Notes: a model not told the origin generated them from the letters alone. A DNA stretch of 64,000 bases from Photorhabdus laumondii subsp. laumondii (GCF_003343245.1 NZ_CP024901.1:3348001-3412000), one strand, 5' to 3'. Positions 29,467-40,186 are shown, numbered from the stretch's first letter. A program made the numbers and translations.

Positions 29467-30897
29467 GTGAAAAATAGCAGCGAACAACCCACTTTCTACA
29501 TCCACGACTACGAAACTTTTGGTCAACATCCGGCCTTAGACAGACCGGCTCAATTTGCTGGTGTTCGTACTGATATGGATTTCAATATTATTGAAGAGCC
29601 ATTAGTTATTTACTGTTCACCTGCTGATGATTATCTGCCACAACCAGAAGCTGTCATGATTACAGGTATTACACCTCAAATTGCATTAGAAAAAGGGGTC
29701 AATGAAGCGGAATTTGCCCGCCAGATTCATAATGCATTCAGTGTACCGAACAGTTGTATCCTCGGTTATAACAACATTCGGTTTGATGATGAAGTCAGCC
29801 GGAATATTTTTTACCGTAATTTTTATGATCCATACGCTTATAGTTGGCAAAAAGGTAATTCCCGTTGGGATTTACTTGATGTATTACGTGCCTGTTATGC
29901 CTTGCGTCCCGAAGGTATTATCTGGCCCGAGAATGAAGAGGGTCTGCCCAGCTTTAAACTAGAACATCTGACCAAGGCAAATGGCGTTGAACATTCACAT
30001 GCTCACGATGCTATGTCCGATGTCTACGCCACAATTGCAATGGCAAAATTACTCAAAGAAGTACAGCCAAGGATGTTCAATTATTTCTTTCAGTTAAGAA
30101 ATAAGCAGAAAATTAACGCTCTCATCGATATCCCCCAAATGAAACCGCTGGTTCATGTTTCCGGGATGTTTGGTGCTGCTCGCAGCAACCTCAGTTTGGT
30201 TGCACCTCTTGCCTGGCATCCAGCCAATCAGAATGCCGTTATTGTGTGCGATTTAGCTGGGGATATTTCACCATTATTGGAACTGGATGCAGATGCATTG
30301 CGTGAACGTCTATATACCCGCCATGATGAATTGCAACCAGATCAACCACCAGTCCCGATAAAACTGGTTCATATTAATAAGTGCCCGATAGTCGCCCCCG
30401 ATAATACTTTGCGCACAGAAGACGCTGAACGTATCGGTTTGGATCGTGATTATTGTGGAAGAAATCTAGCTATTCTGCAAAATAATCCACAAATCAGAGA
30501 AAAAGTTGTAGAGCTATTTGCAGAGGCAGAACCTTTCCCTGAATCCAATAATGTTGACACTAAGCTGTATGATGGCTTTTTTAGCAGTGCCGATAAAGCA
30601 GCAATGAATATTATCCGTGAGACTCTGCCTCAGAATTTACCGGCACTCGATCTGACTTTTCAAGACTCACGGATTAAAACGCTGTTATTCCGCTATAGAG
30701 CCAGAAACTACCCTACGACTCTGACTTATGATGAACAACAACACTGGTTACGTCATCGTCAAGAAATATTCACTCAGGATAAACTCAGTGAATATTTCTT
30801 TATAATTGAACAGCTCTTTACTGAATATCAAGGCAACGAAGAAAAATGTCGTCAACTTAAAGCACTCATGGAATATGCAGTGCAACTGGCTGGATAA
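29467..30897 (+). CDS. sbcB: Exodeoxyribonuclease I
   Basis: A 476-residue 3'-5' exonuclease for single-stranded DNA, with roles in mismatch repair and recombination control. DEDDh residues: Asp14 and Glu16 in HDYETFG, an Asp in GYNNIRFDDE, and HDAMSDV near 181-187. SH3-like and helical domains follow as in E. coli (475 residues). It starts at GTG (29467) with a weak ribosome binding site. No other start fits, because the conserved N-terminus begins at once. Confidence 0.95.
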   Translation: MKNSSEQPTFYIHDYETFGQHPALDRPAQFAGVRTDMDFNIIEEPLVIYCSPADDYLPQPEAVMITGITPQIALEKGVNEAEFARQIHNAFSVPNSCILGYNNIRFDDEVSRNIFYRNFYDPYAYSWQKGNSRWDLLDVLRACYALRPEGIIWPENEEGLPSFKLEHLTKANGVEHSHAHDAMSDVYATIAMAKLLKEVQPRMFNYFFQLRNKQKINALIDIPQMKPLVHVSGMFGAARSNLSLVAPLAWHPANQNAVIVCDLAGDISPLLELDADALRERLYTRHDELQPDQPPVPIKLVHINKCPIVAPDNTLRTEDAERIGLDRDYCGRNLAILQNNPQIREKVVELFAEAEPFPESNNVDTKLYDGFFSSADKAAMNIIRETLPQNLPALDLTFQDSRIKTLLFRYRARNYPTTLTYDEQQHWLRHRQEIFTQDKLSEYFFIIEQLFTEYQGNEEKCRQLKALMEYAVQLAG

Positions 30898-30925
30898 TTA
30901 AGCGGGGCGTGAATAAATATAAAAC

Positions 30926-30951
30926 GGCGAGTCATATATACTCGCCTTTTT
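30926..30951 (+). terminator. Terminator between sbcB and dld
   Basis: GGCGAGT and ACTCGCC form a stem followed by five T residues on the plus strand. It may also stop convergent dld transcripts. Confidence 0.8.
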
Positions 30952-31024
30952 GATAAGAGTAACTTTCTCATCAATCTTTACACTGAGTACTAGCATAGCA
31001 TTGTCACTACTGAGAATATTGACA

Positions 31025-32740
31025 TTAAGATCCTTCGCCCCAATTTTTCAGCTTGGATGTTTTTCCAATTCCTGGGTTGAGAGTATTAGTAGGATCAGAC
31101 ATCCGATAAAAAGCCTTAAGTTGAGGTTTAGCCTGATATAGATGACCCACATTATGCTCTGCGGGATATTCCGCTCCTCGTTTATCAAGCAGCTCTATCA
31201 TTCTTGCTTTCAATGCCTGTACGTCCACCCCTTTTTTCACAATGTAATCCTGATGAAACACGTAGCACATAAAATGTCCGCAATAAAGTTTATGTACCAA
31301 TACATCATCAAACTCTGGGGGTAATTGTTCAAACCATTCACGATCATTGCGGCGCAGAGCGATATCAAGTGACAGGATATTCCCTACTTCGTTGCTATGC
31401 ACCGCTTGATAACGGATCGCTGAACCACCAGCGGAAAAACGATGCAAGAACGCTTTAGCACCTTCCTCCGGCGTACAAGCAAAGAAATCCCCTTCCACCC
31501 GGCTAAAATAGTCTTCCAACCAGCTTCTAGCCTCTTCCACCCCATCACCTGACATTTTTAATATCAAATGGTGCTCAAAACGATTACGATATTCTTTCAA
31601 ACGCTTAGGCAGGTGGGAAGGAAGTAAACGACTTAACCCCTGCATAATGCGATCAATAAGATTGACAGGTAAAAATGGAACTCGGTTGAAAATAGCGTCC
31701 ATTCTCCCTTTCAAAGTAAAATAAGTCGGCATCTTATCAGTGCCAAGCTTATCAATCATGATGAAAGCATCTTTACCATAAATTTCCGCAATATCGAAAA
31801 TATCCCGGTGCATATATTCACCCGCCATTGGTAAATTATGAAAATTTGCTAATATATGGCGACGCAATTCCGTCAATACGCCCGTTTGGTTGGTACCAAT
31901 ATAAAATACTTGAGACAAAGGCTCTGCCGGAAAAGTATCGAGCCGGACAGCAAACACAACCAACTTACCTGCACAACCTGAAGCTTCGAATAAACGGCGC
32001 TCGTCAGAATTGAAACGAGATGGAGTATCAGCATCGACGTCACGTACTCGTTGGGTATATTCATGATCAGATGCTTTACGCTGACCCTGTTCTACATCCT
32101 GATCACTGTAACGCTGTTCTTCCAGACAAGAGAGAATCTCTTCTGGTGTTTCTCCCAAATAGATACCCAGATGATTAATCAATTCTGGCTTACCACACTC
32201 ATTAACACGCCCATACAATGCCATTTCGGTATAAGCCGGCCCACGATGAACTAAAGAACCGCCTGAGTTATTACAGATGCCCCCAATCACGGAAGCGCCA
32301 ATGCAGGAAGAACCGATAACTGAATGAGGTTCACGTCCCAGCGGCTTGAGCGCACGTTCAAGTTGCCATAATGTACTGCCAGGTAACGCAACTACCTGAT
32401 TACACTGTTTTAAAATCTGAATTTTATTCATGCGCAGCGTACTAATAATAACTATGTCACGATCGTAACCCTTACCATTCGGGGTAGAACCTTCGGTTAT
32501 ACCCGTGTTGGCCGCCTGCATTAAGATAATTTTATCTGCTTCAACGCAGACCTTAAACACATGCCACTGTTCCACCAACGAGCCGGGAAATACAACGGCT
32601 AAAGCGTCTCCCTGGCCGGAGCGAAAGCCTTTACGATAACGTTCAGTTTTATGGGGAGCAGTCAGGATATGAGATTTACCGACAATATTGGTCAGGGTAG
32701 TAATGAGTTGTTGATTTTGAGAGGTCTTTGCATCATTCAT
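31025..32740 (-). CDS. dld: Quinone-dependent D-lactate dehydrogenase
   Basis: A 571-residue peripheral membrane flavoprotein that oxidises D-lactate to pyruvate and feeds electrons to quinone. The N-terminal FAD domain (about 30-250) has GSTPNGKGYDRDIVIIST and GSSCIGASVIGGICNNSGGSL; the C-terminal membrane-binding domain is that of Dld. The ATG at 32740 follows AAGGAAGAG by three bases and is the normal start. In E. coli dld is not beside sbcB, so this neighbourhood is a rearrangement. Confidence 0.94.
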   Translation of the reverse strand: MNDAKTSQNQQLITTLTNIVGKSHILTAPHKTERYRKGFRSGQGDALAVVFPGSLVEQWHVFKVCVEADKIILMQAANTGITEGSTPNGKGYDRDIVIISTLRMNKIQILKQCNQVVALPGSTLWQLERALKPLGREPHSVIGSSCIGASVIGGICNNSGGSLVHRGPAYTEMALYGRVNECGKPELINHLGIYLGETPEEILSCLEEQRYSDQDVEQGQRKASDHEYTQRVRDVDADTPSRFNSDERRLFEASGCAGKLVVFAVRLDTFPAEPLSQVFYIGTNQTGVLTELRRHILANFHNLPMAGEYMHRDIFDIAEIYGKDAFIMIDKLGTDKMPTYFTLKGRMDAIFNRVPFLPVNLIDRIMQGLSRLLPSHLPKRLKEYRNRFEHHLILKMSGDGVEEARSWLEDYFSRVEGDFFACTPEEGAKAFLHRFSAGGSAIRYQAVHSNEVGNILSLDIALRRNDREWFEQLPPEFDDVLVHKLYCGHFMCYVFHQDYIVKKGVDVQALKARMIELLDKRGAEYPAEHNVGHLYQAKPQLKAFYRMSDPTNTLNPGIGKTSKLKNWGEGS

Positions 32741-32884
32741 AGTCTCTTCCTTAATATACAATCACCTCTCAGAGCATAGATTGTTTTTCTCCGTTTACCT
32801 TGAAATTTTTCTTATCTGTAAGCGACCTCGCTGTTTTTTTTCTTGGGCTCCTTTTCCTTAACTATTACGGTAAAATTAGCTGCA

Positions 32885-32921
32885 TAGCAAAAATAATGGC
32901 ACCAAATTCGGCGCCATTATT
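32885..32921 (-). terminator. Terminator after plaP
   Basis: On the minus strand AATAATGGCGCC and GGTGCCATTATT form a 12-bp stem with one G-U pair, followed by a short T-run. It is 14 bases beyond the plaP stop. Confidence 0.75.
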
Positions 32922-32934
32922 CTTTTGCTAAATA

Positions 32935-34317
32935 TTAAACCATTTCAGAGCATTGAGGCATCGGCTGACGGAAGCGACGAGTCAGGAATACCATATAAAC
33001 CAGACCAATTGCTCCCCAAGTTAGCCCCAATTCCATAGAACTTTGCTCCAGATTCATCCATAGTACGCTAACAGTACAAGCCCCTATCACAGGTAATACC
33101 AAGAAATTAATGGTATCTTTTAATGTACGGTTACGACGTTCACGGATATAGAATTGAGAAATGACTGATAAGTTTACAAAGGTGAACGCTATCAACGCAC
33201 CAAAGTTAATCAGAGCTGTTGCAGTAACCAGATCAAAGGTAATCGCAGATAACCCGATGATGCCTACCAGCGATACGTTGATTACCGGAGTCCGCCATTT
33301 TGGATGAACATAGCCAAATATTTTCTCAGGAAATACACCATCGCGCCCCATAACATAGAGCAAACGGGAAACCCCCGCGTGAGCCGCCATACCAGAAGCC
33401 AAAACAGTGACACAAGAGAACACCAAAATAATGGATTGGAACAGAGTACCTGCTACATACAACATAATTTCTGGCTGAGATTCATCCGGGTTCTCGAACC
33501 GAGAAATATCCGGAAAATAGAGCTGCAAGAAATAAGAAACCGCAATGAAGATAACACCACCAATTAATACTGTCAGGAAAATCGCTTTCGGAATCACCTT
33601 ACCAGCATTCGGAGTCTCTTCGGACAACGAACTAATGCCGTCAAACCCTAGAAATGAAAAACACAAAATCGTCGCCCCAGTAATCATTGGGATTAAATGG
33701 GCATCTTCAGAAACGAATGGTTTCGCATTCCATAAAGTTCCTACTCCTTCTCCGTTGTACACACCGTGGATCAGTAAACCCACAAATACAACCATAACGG
33801 TTACCTGAACAATGACAATAGCCGTGTTGAGATTAGCAACAACGTTAATGCCACGCAGGTTAAAAGCTGTCATCAGTAATGCAAAACCCACAACGAAGAT
33901 CCACGGATCTACGCTAGGAAAAATGGCCTGAAGATAAATTTTCGCTAACAAGATATTAATCATCGGCATAAACATATAGTCCAATAGCGATGACCAACCC
34001 ACCATAAAGCCAACATGCGGACTAATGGATTTTTGCGCATAAGTATATGCAGATCCAGCAGATGGGAAACGTTTTACCAACTTTCCGTAGCTCACGGCGG
34101 TAAACAGAATTGCGATCAAAGCAATCGCGTAGGATGTCGCTACGTGGCCGTCAGTCAAACCAGAAACAATGCCGAAAGTATCAAAGATAGTCATAGGTTG
34201 CAGATAAGCGAGACCCATCATCACTACCTGAACCAAGGTCAGTGTTTTTCTGAGCTGAACACGATTGTTAGCACCCGTCTGGTTGGTGCCTAGAGTGATT
34301 ACAGTATTATGAGACAT
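32935..34317 (-). CDS. plaP: Low-affinity putrescine importer
   Basis: A 460-residue APC-family permease with about 12 membrane helices. It closely follows E. coli PlaP (YeeF): MSHN start, [37 protein letters not shown] and ISQF.IRE.RN.TLKD. The paralogue PuuP is more distant in the C-terminal third. It imports putrescine with protons and has been tied to surface motility. In E. coli plaP lies near sbcB, so the location supports the call. A frame of 66 codons upstream overlaps its start by 11 bases. Confidence 0.9.
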   Translation of the reverse strand: MSHNTVITLGTNQTGANNRVQLRKTLTLVQVVMMGLAYLQPMTIFDTFGIVSGLTDGHVATSYAIALIAILFTAVSYGKLVKRFPSAGSAYTYAQKSISPHVGFMVGWSSLLDYMFMPMINILLAKIYLQAIFPSVDPWIFVVGFALLMTAFNLRGINVVANLNTAIVIVQVTVMVVFVGLLIHGVYNGEGVGTLWNAKPFVSEDAHLIPMITGATILCFSFLGFDGISSLSEETPNAGKVIPKAIFLTVLIGGVIFIAVSYFLQLYFPDISRFENPDESQPEIMLYVAGTLFQSIILVFSCVTVLASGMAAHAGVSRLLYVMGRDGVFPEKIFGYVHPKWRTPVINVSLVGIIGLSAITFDLVTATALINFGALIAFTFVNLSVISQFYIRERRNRTLKDTINFLVLPVIGACTVSVLWMNLEQSSMELGLTWGAIGLVYMVFLTRRFRQPMPQCSEMV

Positions 34318-34507
34318 GAGCGAAACCTCCCATAACTCCGATGCGTGTTATAACACTACTTAATCGATAGTTACTGGGAAGACTTCGCTTCTGCCTATAG
34401 GCAGTAGAATTAGAGGCTGGATTATATGCAGAGCTCAATGCTCCATAGTCATCGATGCAGCAGCATGTGCCGATTGGCACAAGTGCGAAAGGAAATAATT
34501 GCTCCAT
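34307..34507 (-). CDS. Upstream reading frame in the plaP leader
   Basis: A 66-codon frame starting [20 protein letters not shown], with AGGA eight bases before the ATG, which ends 11 bases inside plaP. The peptide has three Cys in a row and no recognised family. The overlap suggests translational coupling or attenuation rather than a stand-alone protein. Two perfect small hairpins lie inside the same stretch (CTGCCTATAGGCAG at 34391 and GTGCCGATTGGCAC at 34467). It may also be chance. Confidence 0.35.
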   Translation of the reverse strand: MEQLFPFALVPIGTCCCIDDYGALSSAYNPASNSTAYRQKRSLPSNYRLSSVITRIGVMGGFAHVS

Positions 34508-34890
34508 ATTAGCGTTCCTCATTACGGCAACCGATTCTCGTCGCGGTTGATCGTGGGCCAATTATCTATCCGGCTCAGAGTCCGGCCTCTGGTATAGTAA
34601 AAAATAAGTCAAAGCAAAAAAAATAACCGACACATATAAACGCATCAGTTATTTTCCAGTGGGCGAATTCTGCACTTGAAGACCTGAAATAGCAATACTC
34701 GCCGCACTAAAAGTTCATTATTTTTTACCACACTTATTGATGACGCTATGGAATTTAACGGTGTCATATACATTTCTTTGACATGGCTAAGTTTTAACAC
34801 AACACAAAACGGATTTCTATTCAGTTTTACAGGTATAAGCAAAAAAGCAAAAATCCCCCTTATCAGCGACAAACAAGGAGGATTATAAAA
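34508..34890. other. Upstream region of plaP
   Basis: Open frames here have no ribosome binding site and partly lie in the ERIC element. The promoter of plaP is expected near 34560-34640 (minus strand, possible -10 TATACC), but no clear -35 box at correct spacing is seen. Confidence 0.4.
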
Positions 34891-35017
34891 TATACCCGTC
34901 ATCTTTCAAGTTGCCTCTTTGTTAGCTGCACTCACTCACCCCGGTCACATAGTTACCTATGCTCCCGAGGATTCACTCCCTTGCCGCCGCGATGCCTCTT
35001 GAAATCCATAGGGTATA
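34891..35017 (+). repeat. ERIC element (127 bp)
   Basis: A full copy from TATACCCGTCATC to CCATAGGGTATA, with several substitutions against the others (GTTAGCTGCA, GCCGCCGCGATGCC). It lies just beyond the end of the receptor gene. Confidence 0.9.
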
Positions 35018-35035
35018 GTTAGTTAGAACGCATTA

Positions 35036-37015
35036 TCAAAAGTCGTAATTGATACCAATGTTATAACGACGGCCATCCAAGACTATATCATGGGTGTCTT
35101 CAGTCACTTGTTTTTCAAAGACGTTATATACCCCCCCTACCAAGCGTAAACCTTCAGCCAGATAATAGCTGACACCGATATCCACAAAGGTATAAGACGG
35201 TGTTCCCGTCCCCATAGAGGTACGTGATAAATAATTCGACGTTTTACCACGGTAGTTAACACGGGTCCAAGCTTGCATTTCTGGTGAAGCCTGCCAGTTT
35301 AAGGTGGCATTCGCCATATGTTTAGGCATCTTATTCAACGGCTTCCCTTTGAAGTTACCGCTCTTTTGCTCAGAATCAGTATACGTATAGTTTGCAGCCA
35401 ATACCCAGTTATCAACAATATCCCAGTTCATCGTCGCTTCTACACCACGCATATTGGCTTTATCAATGTTCACACGGTCACTGATAAATTTATAAGCAGT
35501 GCCATCAATAACACATTTGCCCTGAGATTTACCACTTGGATCGGTACAACGACGTAATTCAGTAATTTTATCTTTAAATTCAGTGTTGAATATTGTTAAA
35601 CCGACATTAAAGTTATCCCGATTGTTCCAGATAACACCAATTTCCTGATTGAAGCTCTTCTCCGGTTTCAAATCTGGATTACCGACGATAATCGCTGGAT
35701 CACCACCGCCACCCGTAATCTGCCCCCAATTAGATGCCGCCTGACGTAATTCTGGTGAACGATATCCTGTAGAAACGCCACCTTTAATCGTCCATTGTTC
35801 ATCAACATGCCATACACCGTACAAACGTGGAGTCCAGTGGTCACCGAAGTTTTCGTCTTTATCCATGCGGATACCACCGGTCAGAGCAAAGTCATTGGTC
35901 ATTTGCCATTCATCTTCAGCAAATAACGCCCAACTCCAACGGTTCAGCTTATTGATATTTTTAGCAGAAGCTAATTGATTCCCTTCATCGCGTAAATCTT
36001 CATAACGATACTGACCACCTATACTCAATGAATGATCATCCAACATAAATACGGTATGAGTATTGAACAGATTATCGTAATATTTCATATCACGACCAGG
36101 GTTACGTGATTCATCACGCTGGAAGTACGTTGTCGACGTTCCAAAATCGTAAACGCCATTATGGGTGATAGAGTAATTATTCCTTTTATATCGACTTTCA
36201 CTATTACCTGGAGATCGCCAACTACTTGTCTTTGTTTTCCCTACAGTAGAATCACGATCTTGCTCATAACGTCCCGCTTCAAAATCAAAAGTATTCTGCT
36301 CATCCGGAGTGAAAGAGAAAGTGGCTGAACCATTACGCATTTCCTGTTTGTTAAAACCACCGATAAATTTATCTTCATTACGGTGAGAATACAGGCCGCT
36401 CACTTTCAGCCCTAATAATCCATCAATAATTGGACCTGAAGTATACACACTACTCTGATGACTATTACCTGATTTAGAACGCTCCTGCAAAGTGCCATCA
36501 GCGCGGAAGCTGGTTTTCCACTCTTTCTGTGCCTTACGGGTAATGATGTTAATCACCCCGCCCATCGCATCAGAACCATAAAGAGAAGACATAGGACCAC
36601 GAACAACCTCGATACGTTCTATCGCGGCCAATGGCGGCAACCACCCCTGTTCAATCCCCGAATTATCACGGTTTGGGCGAGTACCTCGGGTATCAACACG
36701 CTTACCATCAACCAAAATCATTGTATATTGAGCCGCCATACCGCGAATACTGATATCACTGCTGCTAGCACCACCTGTAACAACGACACCCGGTACATCT
36801 TTCAGTGCATCAGTCACATCACGATAAGCCTTAGTTTCCAATTGCTCACGGCTCACCACAGAAATAGACGCTGGCGCATCTTCAATCTTCTGTTGAAAAC
36901 CTGCTGCCGTAGTAACAAGAATAGTGTCATTACTGCTACTAGCCGCAAAAACTGAGCCAGATGAGATTGTAGCAATAATACCTAACGCGATTTTTCTTTT
37001 ATTAAAAACACCCAT
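35036..37015 (-). CDS. TonB-dependent siderophore receptor
   Basis: A 659-residue outer-membrane protein. Residues 1-24 are a signal peptide (cleaved at VFA-A), then a TonB box DTILVTTAA, a plug domain (about 40-165, GGASSSDISIRGM and SLYGSDAMGGVINIITRK), and a 22-strand barrel ending in Phe. It resembles the IrgA/CirA/FepA group for catecholate iron. A Cys pair (CTDPSGKSQGKC) suggests a disulfide-closed loop. It follows the ATPase gene by 130 bases, as last gene of an iron operon. Confidence 0.88.
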   Translation of the reverse strand: MGVFNKRKIALGIIATISSGSVFAASSSNDTILVTTAAGFQQKIEDAPASISVVSREQLETKAYRDVTDALKDVPGVVVTGGASSSDISIRGMAAQYTMILVDGKRVDTRGTRPNRDNSGIEQGWLPPLAAIERIEVVRGPMSSLYGSDAMGGVINIITRKAQKEWKTSFRADGTLQERSKSGNSHQSSVYTSGPIIDGLLGLKVSGLYSHRNEDKFIGGFNKQEMRNGSATFSFTPDEQNTFDFEAGRYEQDRDSTVGKTKTSSWRSPGNSESRYKRNNYSITHNGVYDFGTSTTYFQRDESRNPGRDMKYYDNLFNTHTVFMLDDHSLSIGGQYRYEDLRDEGNQLASAKNINKLNRWSWALFAEDEWQMTNDFALTGGIRMDKDENFGDHWTPRLYGVWHVDEQWTIKGGVSTGYRSPELRQAASNWGQITGGGGDPAIIVGNPDLKPEKSFNQEIGVIWNNRDNFNVGLTIFNTEFKDKITELRRCTDPSGKSQGKCVIDGTAYKFISDRVNIDKANMRGVEATMNWDIVDNWVLAANYTYTDSEQKSGNFKGKPLNKMPKHMANATLNWQASPEMQAWTRVNYRGKTSNYLSRTSMGTGTPSYTFVDIGVSYYLAEGLRLVGGVYNVFEKQVTEDTHDIVLDGRRYNIGINYDF

Positions 37016-37145
37016 TCCCGATTCTCCAAGAGATATAATTACACTTTATTTATCTATAAATTTATCTATAAAAATGGATAATCAACATGTGCTCAAATAA
37101 CGAGGATAAAATATTTACCTCTGTGTAGTTTTATTATTTTATAAG

Positions 37146-37946
37146 TTAAAATGAATTCTCACTCGCTAGCTTTGAAACCAACCCATCAACTAATACCTGA
37201 GGAATGCCCTGAGAACAACGTTCAATTCTGCCTTTGACACCATAAACCTGTGCCAGACTATCTGGCGTAATAACCTGCTCAGGAATTCCCTCGGCAATTA
37301 AATGCCCTTTTTGCAACATTAATACATGGTCACCATGACGCAAAGCGATATTAATATCATGCACAACGACCACAGTAATCATATTCCGCCGATAAGTTTC
37401 TTGTGCCACCAACGCCATTACGTGATATTGATAATTTAAATCCAGCGCACTAAGTGGTTCATCTAATAATAATAATGTTGGTTTACGAATTAATGATTGT
37501 GCTAATCCGACTAATTGTTTTTGACCGCCAGATAATTGATCTAAATAACATAACGCCAAGTGCTCAATCCCCAACTGACGTAACAGCAACATCACTTCTT
37601 CTTCACTGGTTTCAGAATGACGCCCTCCAGATGCCCGTTGAGCAACGATAATTGACTCCAGTACATGCAAATGAACACCAGCAGGTAAGCTCTGTGGTAA
37701 ATAAACCACATTTTCCGATCGCTGGACAAAACTCATCTTCATCAAATCTTGACCATCAAGCCAAAGCTGACCTCTTGCACAATTTAAGCCCGCCAAAGAA
37801 CGCAAAAGTGTTGATTTACCACTCCCATTTGGCCCCAACAGTACCGTAATTTTCCCACGAGGCAACGGAGCAATATTCAGATTTTCAATAACCGAATGTT
37901 TCGGATAACCTGCAAAAAAATTGTTAATGGCTAATCCCGGATTCAT
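37146..37946 (-). CDS. Iron-siderophore ABC transporter, ATPase
   Basis: A 266-residue ATPase of the FecE/FepC type. Walker A GPNGSGKST is at 38-46, the signature LSGGQKQ near 138, Walker B LLLLDEPLSALD near 158 and the switch His in VVHDIN. Its start overlaps the end of the permease gene by four bases. It powers transfer of iron-siderophore from the periplasm. Confidence 0.92.
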   Translation of the reverse strand: MNPGLAINNFFAGYPKHSVIENLNIAPLPRGKITVLLGPNGSGKSTLLRSLAGLNCARGQLWLDGQDLMKMSFVQRSENVVYLPQSLPAGVHLHVLESIIVAQRASGGRHSETSEEEVMLLLRQLGIEHLALCYLDQLSGGQKQLVGLAQSLIRKPTLLLLDEPLSALDLNYQYHVMALVAQETYRRNMITVVVVHDINIALRHGDHVLMLQKGHLIAEGIPEQVITPDSLAQVYGVKGRIERCSQGIPQVLVDGLVSKLASENSF

Positions 37947-39028
37947 ATATTCGCCCTATGACGTAAAATTATGCTAAGGAAGAATGGAACCCCAACTAAC
38001 GCAGTAACGATCCCAACAGGAATAACAACACCTGGGATCAGGTTCTTCGAGGCGATGGACGCCATAGACAACACCAATGCACCAATTAGAGCACTGGCTG
38101 GTAAATAGAAACGATGATCTTCACCAAACATCATCCGGGCAATATGTGGCGCAATTAAACCGATAAAAGCAATTGGCCCAACAAATGCAACTGCTAAAGC
38201 GGCAAGAATACTGATACGCAATAATGTCCCCAAGCGCAGACGACGAACATCAATACCAAAACTGATTGCACGATCTTCACCCAAACGCAGCGCTGTCAGT
38301 CTCCAGGAATTCATCATTGAAATAGGAAAAATGGCTGCAAACACCAATAACATCACACCCAGTTTTATCCAGGTTGCTCTGGCAAGGCTCCCCATTGTCC
38401 AAAGTACCAGCCCCTGAAGGGTATCTTCCGTTGCGATAAACTGCATCATGGAAACCAATGCTTCAAAGGTAAAGACCAATGCAATACCAAATAATACGAC
38501 CCCAGACGTAGCAACGCGTGTCCAACGAGTGATCGTATCCAGTACCAATGCAGCCAACAAAGCGAAAATGAAAGCATTCGCAGAGATGAACCACTGATCA
38601 GGCACGCCTGGGATACCAATACCAGATACAATCGCCAACGCAGCACCAAATGCAGCCGCTTGAGCAACCCCTAAAGTAGAGGGACTGGCTAATGGGTTAT
38701 TTAAGATCGTCTGCATTTCCGCGCCAGCCAGCCCAAGGGACAGGCCAATCACTACCGCCATCAGGGCATAGGGTAAACGGATATCCCAAACAATTACCCG
38801 AGTCCCCGCATCCACACTCTCTGGCGACACTAAAGTCTGCCAGAGAGATGACAAAGATAAACCTGATGGACCTATCGTAAAATCTAATACCAGTGAAACA
38901 CCAATAATCAGCACGATGAAAACCATCATCACAATACGGCGGCGTAAAATATATTGGTAATGGGCTTTTACACTGCTGTCATCTAATTGTTGTTTCACCA
39001 TTGGCATCGGCTCGGTAGTAGCACTCAT
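37943..39028 (-). CDS. Iron-siderophore ABC transporter, permease (FecCD family)
   Basis: A 361-residue membrane protein with about ten helices. The family hallmarks are LAGAEMQTILNNPLASPSTLG and GPIAFIGLIAPHIARM, which contacts the ATPase. One permease serves, presumably as a homodimer, since no second subunit is present. It is 24 bases after the binding-protein gene. Confidence 0.92.
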   Translation of the reverse strand: MSATTEPMPMVKQQLDDSSVKAHYQYILRRRIVMMVFIVLIIGVSLVLDFTIGPSGLSLSSLWQTLVSPESVDAGTRVIVWDIRLPYALMAVVIGLSLGLAGAEMQTILNNPLASPSTLGVAQAAAFGAALAIVSGIGIPGVPDQWFISANAFIFALLAALVLDTITRWTRVATSGVVLFGIALVFTFEALVSMMQFIATEDTLQGLVLWTMGSLARATWIKLGVMLLVFAAIFPISMMNSWRLTALRLGEDRAISFGIDVRRLRLGTLLRISILAALAVAFVGPIAFIGLIAPHIARMMFGEDHRFYLPASALIGALVLSMASIASKNLIPGVVIPVGIVTALVGVPFFLSIILRHRANI

Positions 39029-39052
39029 TATTCCCGTTACCTGACTTACTGA

Positions 39053-40186
39053 TTACTTTTCACTGACCCAATAAACCCCTGATGGATCAACTGCCAGGAA
39101 TTTACTGTGTAATTCATTCAGTGTCTTCTGTGGATCTAAATCTGTAAATTTCTCAGGATAGAACCATTTAGCAAATACCTGAGTCGCTACCACATTATAG
39201 GGAGAGTTGTAGTAGTTATGCCAAATCGCATAGTCTCTGCCCTCTTTGACCGCAGTCAACGTGCTAATACCTTTACGTTCAGTCATTTGTTTCAGGCTGG
39301 CTTTTGCTAATTCAGACGTAGATTGCGCACCCAGTTTTACACCTGGTTCATTACTGTCTGGCGCTTTTGCCCCACTAGCAATGTAAATATAAGGGTCAAC
39401 TGCAATAATTTTTTCGAGGTTCATATTACCAAGTGCGCCTGGCAGAACACCTTTAGCAATGTTTTTACCGCCAGCCAAATCGATAAAGTTACCCATATTG
39501 CCATCACCGGCAGTCGCACAGCAGTCTTCAAAAGCACCCGCTCTCAAATCGATAAATACGGTGGGTTTTTTCTCTTCCGGGATTTTATTGGTGATCTCAG
39601 TCACTAGTTTTACATTTTTCTCGTAAAAATCGGCATATTCTGCCGCTTGTTTTTCACGATTTAGTACTTTACCTAGCATACGAATGCTCGGCAGCGTATT
39701 CTTTAACGGCTCAGTACGAAAATCAACAAATACAACCGGAACACCAGCCTTTTCAAGTTGGGCGACCAGTTCGCTGTCTTTACCAGGGCCATGACCAGAC
39801 AAGCCAAAAATGGCGATATCCGGGTTGAGAGTTAATACTTTTTCAGAACTGACACTCTCAGCGCTGGTATTACCAATCAAAGGAACTTTGTCAATCTCAG
39901 GGAATTTAGCTTTATAGACGGCGTAAGACTGTGGGTCCAGTTTGCGGAAATCACCTTGCCAACCCGCAATACGGGCCAGTGGTTTATCGCCTTCAAGCAA
40001 AGCGATAGCGTGGAACAAACGGCCTTCGCCCAACAAAATACGATTTACATTCTCAGGAACTTCAACAGTACGACCAACGATATCGGTGACCGTTTCAGCC
40101 CATGATGCGAAGCTTGCCATAACTGCCGAACCCGCTAACAGGCCGACACTGATACTCTTTGCTATGGATCGAGACATAAATTTCAT
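39053..40186 (-). CDS. Iron-siderophore periplasmic binding protein
   Basis: A 377-residue protein with a Sec signal peptide (residues 1-30, cleaved ASWA-ETV) and a type III periplasmic-binding fold: DIVGRTVEVPENVNRILLGEGR, then NPDIAIFGLSGHGPG, FIDLRAG and TAVKEGRDYAIWHNYY. No lipobox is seen. It is the first gene of the operon, behind a Fur box. The exact siderophore cannot be inferred. Confidence 0.88.
   Translation of the reverse strand: MKFMSRSIAKSISVGLLAGSAVMASFASWAETVTDIVGRTVEVPENVNRILLGEGRLFHAIALLEGDKPLARIAGWQGDFRKLDPQSYAVYKAKFPEIDKVPLIGNTSAESVSSEKVLTLNPDIAIFGLSGHGPGKDSELVAQLEKAGVPVVFVDFRTEPLKNTLPSIRMLGKVLNREKQAAEYADFYEKNVKLVTEITNKIPEEKKPTVFIDLRAGAFEDCCATAGDGNMGNFIDLAGGKNIAKGVLPGALGNMNLEKIIAVDPYIYIASGAKAPDSNEPGVKLGAQSTSELAKASLKQMTERKGISTLTAVKEGRDYAIWHNYYNSPYNVVATQVFAKWFYPEKFTDLDPQKTLNELHSKFLAVDPSGVYWVSEK

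Noticed and set aside
32935..34317. Naming the permease puuP
   Set aside because: The N-terminal MSHN, LRKTLTL and C-terminal ISQF.IRE.RN.TLKD follow PlaP more closely, and the location near sbcB agrees with plaP.
34645..34902. 85-residue minus-strand frame upstream of plaP
   Set aside because: Part of it lies in an ERIC element, it has no ribosome binding site and its composition is not protein-like.
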